Positions 1 to 5,115 of a stretch of 5,164 nt of DNA are shown here, piece by piece. The position numbers and the translations under genes are program-made. Every line of letters starts with the position of its first letter. The stretch's first letter is position 1. The notes beneath the pieces are model-generated. The model was given only the letters and a program-made list of their open reading frames with translations, was not told the origin of the DNA and made no database searches. This stretch comes from Caulobacteraceae bacterium. Its GTDB lineage: Bacteria; Pseudomonadota; Alphaproteobacteria; Caulobacterales; Caulobacteraceae. The stretch covers positions 1-5,164 of the forward strand of contig JADZBR010000204.1 of NCBI GenBank assembly GCA_020852035.1, given 5' to 3'.

Positions 1-896
1 GTGCCGCAGGCGACGATCTGGATGCGGCCGACGCCCTCGAACTGGCCGGGCTGCGGCGTGAACGCTGCGCCGCTGACCGCGTCTATGTAGCTGGAGAGGG
101 TGTGGGCGGTGGCTTCCGGCTGGTCATGGATCTCCTTCTCCATGAAGTGCCGGTAGTTGCCCTTCTCCACCAGGGCGGCGGAGGCGGCGACGGTCTTGAC
201 GGCCCGCTGGGCGGGCTTGCCAGACGCGTCGAAGATTTGCGCGCTGTCTTGATCGATCAGGCAGTAGTCGCCGTCTTCCAGATAGGCGATGCGCTGCGTG
301 AAGGGGCCTACCGCCAGGGCGTCGGAGCCGATGAACATCTCGCCGTCGCCGTAGCCGACCACCCGCGGCGGGCCCGAGCGGGCGCCGAGCATCACCGGCT
401 GGTCGCCGGCCACCAGGATCGCCAGGGCGTAGGCGCCGCGCAGCCGGTCGAGCGTCGCCCTGAAGGCGGCGAGGGGATCGAGCCCGGTCTTCAGCTCGGC
501 GTCGAGCAGGTGGGCGACCACCTCGGTGTCGGTGTCGCTGGCGAACTGGCGCCCCTTGGCCTCGAGCTCGGCCTTCAGCTCGGCGAAGTTCTCGATGATT
601 CCGTTGTGCACCACCGCCACGTCTCCGACGATGTGGGGGTGGGCGTTGGCTTCATTGGGCACGCCGTGGGTAGCCCAGCGGGTGTGGCCGATGCCGGTGA
701 CAGCGCGGATCGGGTCCTCGATCAGCAGGGCCTCGAGGTTGCGCAGCTTGCCGGGCGCGCGTTTGCGGATCAGCTGGCCGCCGTCGAGGATGGCGATGCC
801 GGCGCTGTCATAGCCCCGGTACTCCAGCCGACGCAGGCTTTCGATGATGCGCGGGGCGACGTCCTTGCGTCCGACGATCCCGATGATGCCGCACAT
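1..896 (-). CDS. glmS: Glutamine--fructose-6-phosphate aminotransferase (isomerizing), N-terminal half; truncated by window edge
   Basis: GlmS converts fructose-6-phosphate and glutamine to glucosamine-6-phosphate, the first committed step to UDP-GlcNAc, in the cytoplasm. The window holds 298 codons of a protein usually about 600 residues long; the rest lies beyond the left edge. The start is fixed by MCGIIGIVG: Cys2 becomes the N-terminal nucleophile of the class II glutaminase domain once Met is removed. Other visible glutaminase landmarks are LEYRGYDSAG (24-33), HTRWATHG (71-78), HNGIIEN (97-103, oxyanion-hole Asn98/Gly99) and SDTDTEV (120-126, with Asp123). The linker KGNYRHFMEKEI (245-256) follows, and RIQIVACG (291-298) begins the first SIS (sugar isomerase) domain. 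A purine-rich AGAGGGG lies about 10 nt before the ATG. The gene is divergent from glmM, the next enzyme of the pathway. No frameshift or lost catalytic residue is visible. Identity is close to certain. Confidence 0.97.
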   Translation of the reverse strand, partial: MCGIIGIVGRKDVAPRIIESLRRLEYRGYDSAGIAILDGGQLIRKRAPGKLRNLEALLIEDPIRAVTGIGHTRWATHGVPNEANAHPHIVGDVAVVHNGIIENFAELKAELEAKGRQFASDTDTEVVAHLLDAELKTGLDPLAAFRATLDRLRGAYALAILVAGDQPVMLGARSGPPRVVGYGDGEMFIGSDALAVGPFTQRIAYLEDGDYCLIDQDSAQIFDASGKPAQRAVKTVAASAALVEKGNYRHFMEKEIHDQPEATAHTLSSYIDAVSGAAFTPQPGQFEGVGRIQIVACG

Positions 897-906
897 GCGT
901 TTTCAG

Positions 907-913
907 CCCCTCT
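907..913 (-). promoter_or_regulatory. Probable ribosome binding site of glmS
   Basis: On the minus strand this reads AGAGGGG, a Shine-Dalgarno-like purine run ending 10 nt before the glmS ATG at 896. The spacing is a little long but acceptable, and it supports the ATG that gives the obligatory N-terminal Met-Cys. Confidence 0.5.
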
Positions 914-1011
914 TGCCCGACGTGGCGTTCGGATTAGCCTGCAAGACCTGAGCCGCCCTTTAGCATTCGCAAACGCGCCGCAGCGTAAATCCCAGTTTCC
1001 TTCCATTTCGC

Positions 1012-1015
1012 GAGG
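1012..1015 (+). promoter_or_regulatory. Ribosome binding site supporting the TTG start of glmM
   Basis: GAGG lies 6 nt upstream of the TTG at 1022. This normal spacing, together with a protein that begins exactly as GlmM proteins usually do (SKRAYFGTDGIRG), decides in favour of the rare TTG start. The next in-frame ATG is at codon 21, inside the conserved N-terminal domain. Confidence 0.6.
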
Positions 1016-1021
1016 CCAGGT

Positions 1022-2374
1022 TTGAGCAAGCGCGCCTATTTCGGCACCGACGGCATCCGCGGCCAGGCCAACAGCTTCCCGATGACGGCGGAGGTGGCTC
1101 TGCGGGTCGGCCGGGCGGCCGGCAGGTTCTTCATGTCTCGCGAAGCGCGCCGCCACCTGGTGGTGATCGGCAAGGACACGCGCCTGTCCGGCTATATGAT
1201 CGAGCCGGCGCTGGTGGCCGGCTTCACCAGCGTCGGCATGGACGTGCGCACGCTTGGGCCGATGCCCACGCCGGGCGTGGCGATGATCACCCGCTCGCTG
1301 CGCGCCGACCTGGGGGTGATGATCTCGGCCTCGCACAACGGCTTTTCCGACAACGGCGTCAAGCTGTTCGGCCCCGACGGCTACAAGCTGACGGACGAAC
1401 AGGAAGCGACCATCGAGGCGGCCATCGACGAGCCGCTGGACACGGGCCTGGCCGATCCGAAGGACCTCGGGCGGGTGCTGCGCATCGACGATTCCCAGGC
1501 CCGCTACGTGGAGATCGCCAAGGCCACCTTCCCGCGGCGGCTCAGCCTCGCCGGCCTCAGGGTGGTGATCGATTGCGCCAACGGGGCGGCCTACAAGGTG
1601 GCGCCGGCCGTGCTCTACGAACTGGGCGCCGAGGTGATTCCCCACGGCGTCGCGCCCACCGGCTTCAACGTCAACGATGAGTGCGGCTCGACTCACCCGG
1701 AGGCGATGGCCAGGCTGGTGCGCGAATACCGCGCCGACATCGGCATCGCGCTGGACGGCGACGCCGACCGGCTGGTGATCTGCGACGAGAAGGGCCAGGT
1801 CGTCGATGGCGACCAGATCATGGCGATCATCGGCGATCACTACGCCCGCCGTCAGCGCCTGACCGGCGGCGGTGTGGTGGCGACGGTGATGTCGAACCTG
1901 GGCCTGGAACGCTTCTTCGCCGCGCGGGGGCTGAAGCTGGAACGCACGCCGGTTGGCGACCGGGCGGTGATGATGCGGATGCGCGAGGGCGGCTTCAACG
2001 TCGGCGGCGAGCAGTCCGGGCATGTGATCCTCTCGGACTATTCCACGACCGGCGACGGCCTGCTCGCCGCCCTGCAGGTGCTGGCGGTGCTGAAGGAGGG
2101 CGAGGCGCCGATGAGCGCGCTCGCCCGCCAGTTCGAGCCCGTGCCGCAGAAGCTGGAGAACGTGCGCTTTTCCGGCGGCAGGCCGCTGGAGGACGCCGCC
2201 GTCCAGGCCGCCATCGCCGATGGCGAAGCGCGGTTCAACGGCTCCGGCCGTCTAGTGGTGCGCGCGTCCGGCACCGAACCCTTGATCCGCATCATGGCCG
2301 AGGGCGACGACGAGAAACTGGTCCACCAGGTGATCAAGGATATCGCCGGGGCGGTGAAGAAGGCGGCGGCCTAG
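1022..2374 (+). CDS. glmM: Phosphoglucosamine mutase
   Basis: GlmM interconverts glucosamine-6-phosphate and glucosamine-1-phosphate, feeding GlmU and thus UDP-GlcNAc for peptidoglycan and lipopolysaccharide. It is a 450-residue cytoplasmic enzyme of the alpha-D-phosphohexomutase superfamily, of normal full length. Visible in order: FGTDGIRG (7-14); the phosphoserine loop ISASHN (101-106), with Ser104 as the residue that must be phosphorylated for activity; the Mg2+-binding loop DGDADR (245-250, Asp245/247/249); the sugar-specificity loop GGEQSGH (328-334, Glu330 and Ser332); and the C-terminal phosphate-binding loop RASGTEPLIR (414-423). The position after the ASHN motif is Gly, where E. coli has Pro; this position seems tolerant. 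The start is TTG, supported by GAGG 6 nt upstream. The gene is divergent from glmS and followed 32 nt later by the YhhN gene on the same strand, so the two may be co-transcribed. No damage is visible. Confidence 0.97.
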   Translation: MSKRAYFGTDGIRGQANSFPMTAEVALRVGRAAGRFFMSREARRHLVVIGKDTRLSGYMIEPALVAGFTSVGMDVRTLGPMPTPGVAMITRSLRADLGVMISASHNGFSDNGVKLFGPDGYKLTDEQEATIEAAIDEPLDTGLADPKDLGRVLRIDDSQARYVEIAKATFPRRLSLAGLRVVIDCANGAAYKVAPAVLYELGAEVIPHGVAPTGFNVNDECGSTHPEAMARLVREYRADIGIALDGDADRLVICDEKGQVVDGDQIMAIIGDHYARRQRLTGGGVVATVMSNLGLERFFAARGLKLERTPVGDRAVMMRMREGGFNVGGEQSGHVILSDYSTTGDGLLAALQVLAVLKEGEAPMSALARQFEPVPQKLENVRFSGGRPLEDAAVQAAIADGEARFNGSGRLVVRASGTEPLIRIMAEGDDEKLVHQVIKDIAGAVKKAAA

Positions 2375-2394
2375 CCTCACCTAGTCAGGATTTT

Positions 2395-2402
2395 GGGGAG
2401 GG
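2395..2402 (+). promoter_or_regulatory. Strong ribosome binding site deciding the GTG start of the YhhN gene
   Basis: GGGGAGGG lies between the glmM stop and the GTG at 2407, with 4 nt between its end and the start codon. It is the best Shine-Dalgarno match in the window. The reading frame is open far upstream, so this site and the end of glmM are what fix the start. Confidence 0.7.
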
Positions 2403-2406
2403 TTCG

Positions 2407-3057
2407 GTGGGCAAGAGCACACTAGCGGCGCGCATCGTGCTGGCTGCGTCCGTGGTCGCAGGGGTCAGCTACATCTGGTCGTGGGGCCTGCCCCTCTCGG
2501 AGGCGGCGAGCCTGGCCTGGAAGGGCGCGGGCGTCGGCCTGCTGGCGGTCTATGCGGCGCTCAGGGCGCGCGGTCTCGACGGCTGGCTGATCGCGGCGGT
2601 GATGGCGTTCGGCGCCCTCGGGGACGTGCTGCTGGGCGCCGCGGGCCTGGTGGTCGGCGCGGTGGCGTTCCTGATCGGGCACCTGATCGCCATCGGCCTT
2701 TACTGGCGCAACCGGCGTGCGGTCGTCACGACCAGCCAGCGCCTGCTGGCCATCGCGCTCGTGCCGGCGACGGTGATCATCGCCTATCTGCTGCCCGCCG
2801 ACCGGGCCGGAGCGCCGGGCGTGGCGCTCTACGCCTTCGGACTGGCGTTGATGGCGGCGTTCGCTTGGATCAGCCGCTTCCCGCGCTACCGCGTCGGCCT
2901 GGGCGGGCTGATGTTCGTGGCCTCGGACCTGCTGATCTTCGCCCGCGAAGGCGCGCTGGCCGGCGCGGCCTGGATCGGGCTGGCGATCTGGGGACTCTAC
3001 TACTTCGGGCAGATGCTGATCTGCGTCGGCGTGACCGGCGCGCTGGCGCGGCGCTAG
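2407..3057 (+). CDS. YhhN/TMEM86 family membrane protein (putative lysoplasmalogenase)
   Basis: This 216-residue protein (GTG start) is almost wholly hydrophobic, with roughly seven to eight predicted membrane segments, and should sit in the inner membrane. Length and motif order fit the YhhN family: Lys39 near the end of a short loop, GALGDVLL with Gly72-Asp73, GHLIAIGLYW starting Gly91-His92, the second acidic motif VASDLLIF with Ser173-Asp174, and YYFGQMLI near the C-terminus (Tyr198, Tyr199, Gly201, Gln202). Characterised members (human TMEM86B, a Legionella YhhN protein) hydrolyse the vinyl-ether bond of lysoplasmalogen to release a fatty aldehyde; the conserved Asp residues are thought to be important. 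Aerobic alphaproteobacteria are not known for plasmalogens, so the substrate here is uncertain. The gene follows glmM by 32 nt with its own strong ribosome binding site, and its stop overlaps that of the convergent DUF2093 gene. Family assignment is firm, activity is inferred. Confidence 0.88.
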   Translation: MGKSTLAARIVLAASVVAGVSYIWSWGLPLSEAASLAWKGAGVGLLAVYAALRARGLDGWLIAAVMAFGALGDVLLGAAGLVVGAVAFLIGHLIAIGLYWRNRRAVVTTSQRLLAIALVPATVIIAYLLPADRAGAPGVALYAFGLALMAAFAWISRFPRYRVGLGGLMFVASDLLIFAREGALAGAAWIGLAIWGLYYFGQMLICVGVTGALARR

Positions 3058-3251
3058 CTGTTCAGTTCCTTCCAGCGCTGCAGCGCTTCGGAGGGCCCGG
3101 CATAGGCCTCCTGCAACTCGGCGTTCCAGTAGCGCAGCGCCTGCAGCGGGATCTTGATGCCGCTCACCGCGCAGAGCACGTAGCGGCCCGGGCGCAGGAC
3201 CAAGAAGTCCCCGTCGTGGCCGTAGCGGACGGTGGCGAGGTCGGCGGACAT
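3054..3251 (-). CDS. DUF2093 family small protein
   Basis: From the ATG at 3251 this encodes a 65-residue soluble protein (MSADLATVRYGHDGDF...) with no signal peptide or membrane segment. The core VRYGHDGDFLVLRPGRYVLCAVSG followed by IPLQALRYWNAELQEAYAGP is typical of DUF2093, a short, uncharacterised family of Alphaproteobacteria. One Cys (27 from this start) sits in the CAVSG turn, so a two-Cys zinc knuckle is not present. The molecular function is unknown. An alternative TTG start at 3281 would add ten residues (MAFVNAHDRN); I prefer the ATG because it lies close to the conserved core and TTG is rare, but neither has a clear Shine-Dalgarno sequence. The gene follows xseA on the same strand (49 nt from the xseA stop to this ATG), so it is probably the second gene of an xseA operon. 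Its stop interlocks with the YhhN stop. Confidence 0.85.
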   Translation of the reverse strand: MSADLATVRYGHDGDFLVLRPGRYVLCAVSGIKIPLQALRYWNAELQEAYAGPSEALQRWKELNS

Positions 3252-3263
3252 GTTGCGGTCGTG

Positions 3264-3279
3264 GGCGTTCACGAACGCC
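3264..3279 (-). repeat. Perfect hyphenated palindrome between xseA and DUF2093
   Basis: On the minus strand this reads GGCGTTCGTGAACGCC: 7-bp arms around a 2-nt centre, or in RNA a 6-bp stem with a CGUG loop. It lies 12 nt upstream of the preferred DUF2093 ATG, within the putative xseA-DUF2093 transcript. It could be a protein-binding site or a small hairpin affecting translation. It has no T-tract and is not a standard terminator. If translation began at the upstream TTG it would be coding sequence. The symmetry is certain, the function is not. Confidence 0.45.
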
Positions 3280-3300
3280 AATGTAGGGCGCCGGAGGCGA

Positions 3301-4746
3301 TCAGAACAGATCGCCCTGGTCGATGGGCGCGGAGGCCCTGGGTTTGGCCTTCGCGGGCGGCGCGGATGGAGGCGGCTTGCCGGTCGCCTCGCCGTCGATC
3401 ACCGCGCCGCGCTCGGCGTCGGCGAACTTCAATGTCACCGCTTCGCCGCTGGCGAGCGAGGCGCCGGCGCGCACCAGGCCGCCGTCCTGGCGATGCACGC
3501 GTGCGAAGCCGCGCTCCAGCGGCCGGTCGGGGTCGACCGAGCGTAGCAACAGGCCGAGCGAGGCCAGCCGCTCGGCCGTGCGGTCGAGCTGTCGGTGGGC
3601 GGTAGGAGCGAGGCGGGCGGCCAGGGCGTCGAGCCGCTCACGCTTCTGCGCCTGCGGCCGGACAAGGAGGCCGGGCGTCAGGCGCGAGGCCACGCGGACC
3701 AGGTCGCGCTCATGGGCGGCGGTGTTGCGGGCGAGCGAAGCCTGCCAGCGGCCGGCGGCGACGTTGAAGCGCTGGGCGGCGAGTTCCACCAGGTCCGGCG
3801 TGCGGGCCAGGCTGCGGCCGGCGGCGGCGAGGCGCTGGCGGCGGTCCTCCACCACCCGGCCGCCACAGCGGTGCATGCGCGCGCCGAAATCAGCGACCAG
3901 GCCGCGTAGCTCGGCCAGCACTGGGGTGGCGATCTCGGCGGCGGCGGTGGGCGTAGGCGCTCTACGGTCGGAGACGAAGTCGATCAGGGTGGTGTCGGTC
4001 TCGTGGCCGACGGCGCTGATCAGCGGGATCTCGGCGGCGGCGACGCAGCGGGCCAGCGCCTCGTCGTTGAACGGCCAGAGGTCCTCCACCGAGCCGCCGC
4101 CGCGGGCGACGATCAGGATGTCCGGGCGCGGGACGGCGCCGTCGGGCGCCAGGCGGTTGAAGCCCTCGATGGCGGCGCGCACCTGGGCGGCGGCGGCGTC
4201 GCCCTGCACCACCACCGGCCAGACGATCACCCGGCAGGGCCAGCGGTCGCGGATGCGGTGCAGGATGTCGCGGATCACCGCGCCGGTCGGGCTGGTGATC
4301 ACGCCCACCACCGCCGGCACGGCGGGAAGGGGGCGCTTGCGGCCCTGCTCGAACAGGCCTTCGCCGCGCAGCTTCTCCTTCAGCCGCTCCAGCTGGGCGA
4401 GGAGGGCGCCGACGCCGGCGGCCTGCATGGTCTCGATGACGATCTGGTAGCGCGAGCCGGCCGGATAGGTGGTGATCTTGCCGGTGACGATCACCTCCAG
4501 GCCCTGCTCGGGGCGCACGCCGAGGCCCCGCACCTGGCCCTTCCAGACCACGCCGTCGAGGGCGGCGCGCTCGTCCTTCAGGGTCAGGTAGACGTGGCCG
4601 TTGGAGTGATGGGTCACCTTGGAGAGTTCGCCGCGCAGGCGCACGAAGCCGTAGGCGTCCTCCAGGGTGCGCTTCAGGGCGAAGGCCAGCTCCGAGACCG
4701 AATAGGCCGGGGCGTTGGTCTCCGCGGGTGGGGCGAGGTCGCTCAT
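3301..4746 (-). CDS. xseA: Exodeoxyribonuclease VII large subunit
   Basis: XseA is the catalytic subunit of exonuclease VII, which with several copies of the small subunit XseB degrades single-stranded DNA from both ends to short oligonucleotides in DNA repair. The protein has 481 residues, somewhat longer than the 456 of E. coli. An N-terminal OB-fold, roughly residues 15-110, contains FVRLRGELSK (34-43) and HVYLTLKDE (51-59). The catalytic domain shows VGVITSPTGAVIRDI (147-161), VARGGGSVEDLWPFNDE (213-229) and SAVGHETDTTLIDFVSDRRAPTPTAAAE (given by positions 244-271; key residues His248, Asp251, Asp260, Arg261). A long Arg/Ala-rich helical region (about 280-400) matches the coiled-coil arm that binds XseB. 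VDPDRPLERGFARV (404-417) is the conserved C-terminal piece. A Pro/Lys/Ala-rich tail (456-475) ends in QGDLF. The ATG lacks an obvious Shine-Dalgarno sequence, so a leaderless or weakly initiated transcript is possible. xseB is not in the window. Confidence 0.96.
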   Translation of the reverse strand: MSDLAPPAETNAPAYSVSELAFALKRTLEDAYGFVRLRGELSKVTHHSNGHVYLTLKDERAALDGVVWKGQVRGLGVRPEQGLEVIVTGKITTYPAGSRYQIVIETMQAAGVGALLAQLERLKEKLRGEGLFEQGRKRPLPAVPAVVGVITSPTGAVIRDILHRIRDRWPCRVIVWPVVVQGDAAAAQVRAAIEGFNRLAPDGAVPRPDILIVARGGGSVEDLWPFNDEALARCVAAAEIPLISAVGHETDTTLIDFVSDRRAPTPTAAAEIATPVLAELRGLVADFGARMHRCGGRVVEDRRQRLAAAGRSLARTPDLVELAAQRFNVAAGRWQASLARNTAAHERDLVRVASRLTPGLLVRPQAQKRERLDALAARLAPTAHRQLDRTAERLASLGLLLRSVDPDRPLERGFARVHRQDGGLVRAGASLASGEAVTLKFADAERGAVIDGEATGKPPPSAPPAKAKPRASAPIDQGDLF

Positions 4747-4833
4747 GGGCGCAAATCTAGTCGCACGAGTCCGCCGAGGCGATCCATCGCCGGTTCATCG
4801 GAGCGAAAGGCTGCGCCGGTAGTTTGGCAGGGC
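4747..4833. promoter_or_regulatory. Divergent spacer between xseA and the 93-aa gene, with palindrome
   Basis: These 87 bp must serve two divergent genes. A hyphenated palindrome, GGCGATCCATCGCC at 4778-4791 (6-bp arms, 2-nt centre), lies 31 nt from the xseA ATG and 42 nt from the ATG of the 93-aa gene, a plausible operator position for both. On the minus strand TAGATT lies 9 nt before the xseA ATG and weakly resembles a -10 element, which would give a very short or absent leader. I see no GTTC-N7-GTTC type alphaproteobacterial LexA box. Promoter function is inferred from location. Confidence 0.35.
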
Positions 4834-5115
4834 ATGAAGGACACCCGCAAACTGACGACCCGCGATCTCGCCGTGCGCGTGGCGACGCTGGAACTGCTGG
4901 TCTCCGACCTGCTGGAGATCGTCGCGCGGGTTGCGCCGGGCGAGCTGAAGGCGATGATCGAAGAGGCCGAGGCCGACCTGATGACCCAGGACGCGCGCAT
5001 CATGCCGGCCGGCGCCGAACACCTGCGCGATCGGCTGCACTCGGTGTTCGAGGCGAGGCGCCAGCGGCTGGCGCGGCGACGGGCCGGAAGGCGGCCCGCG
5101 CCGGAGACGGATTAG
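4834..5115 (+). CDS. Hypothetical protein, 93 aa, helical with basic C-terminus
   Basis: I do not recognise this family. The frame shows the strong G/C third-position preference of the neighbouring genes, which supports real coding, and the ATG comes after a sensible 87-bp divergent spacer. The 93-residue product (MKDTRKLTTRDLAVRV...) has no signal peptide or full membrane segment. Residues about 10-60 look like amphipathic helices (VATLELLVSDLLEIVARV, then ELKAMIEEAEADL), suggesting a helical hairpin or oligomerisation surface. Residues about 73-90 are rich in Arg (EARRQRLARRRAGRR), which could contact nucleic acid or be a disordered tail. The Shine-Dalgarno is poor: AGGG at 4829-4832 is almost against the ATG. 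The same frame stays open far upstream, but that stretch is antisense to xseA and has non-natural composition, so the ATG at 4834 is preferred. The role is unknown; divergence from xseA does not by itself indicate a repair function. Confidence 0.7.
   Translation: MKDTRKLTTRDLAVRVATLELLVSDLLEIVARVAPGELKAMIEEAEADLMTQDARIMPAGAEHLRDRLHSVFEARRQRLARRRAGRRPAPETD

Larger units (their letters stand above)
897..1021. promoter_or_regulatory. Divergent glmS-glmM intergenic region, presumed to hold both promoters
   Basis: This 125-bp gap separates two divergent genes, so both promoters should lie here or inside the genes. I see no confident -35/-10 pair. A weak plus-strand candidate for the glmM -10 is TAAATC at 986-991. 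Minus-strand candidates for glmS are GCTAAAGG and GCTAATCC, which partly resemble the Caulobacter-type -10 but lack a convincing -35. An imperfect palindrome at 963-976 (GCATTCGCAAACGC, five of seven positions pairing) could be an operator. The region is less G/C-rich than the flanking genes. There is no sign of a glmS ribozyme, which is known from Gram-positive bacteria. The regulatory role is inferred from position only. Confidence 0.45.

Noticed and set aside
360..372. GlmS has GPPR where E. coli has GSPL in the ARSG loop (residues 175-178)
   Set aside because: This position appears to vary in alphaproteobacterial GlmS proteins, and the catalytic residues are intact, so I do not treat it as a defect.
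897..1021. glmS ribozyme or other riboswitch upstream of glmS
   Set aside because: The leader is at most 125 nt and shows none of the ribozyme core that I could recognise; the glmS ribozyme is known from Gram-positive bacteria.
102..1025. Long plus-strand open frame (307 codons) antisense to glmS
   Set aside because: It is a shadow of glmS in G/C-rich DNA: the minus strand encodes a clear GlmS with all catalytic motifs, while this frame is Gly/Val/Asp-rich with no recognisable domain.
770..2023. Minus-strand open frame (417 codons) covering the glmS start, the intergenic region and much of glmM
   Set aside because: It spans a promoter region and is antisense to conserved glmM; the His/Arg/Ala-rich composition is typical of shadow frames.
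2481..3605. Plus-strand open frame (374 codons) over the YhhN gene, DUF2093 and the end of xseA
   Set aside because: It overlaps three supported genes and is an Arg/Gly/Pro-rich out-of-frame translation without family features.
3323..4450. Plus-strand open frame (375 codons) antisense to xseA
   Set aside because: Ser/Arg/Ala-rich shadow of xseA, whose motifs are intact on the other strand.
4003..4833. Upstream in-frame extension of the 93-aa gene
   Set aside because: The extension is antisense to xseA with His/Gly/Asp-rich shadow composition, and natural-looking protein begins only at the ATG at 4834.
4747..4833. LexA/SOS box controlling xseA
   Set aside because: No GTTC-N7-GTTC or its complement is found in the spacer; single GTTC occurrences lack a partner at the correct distance.
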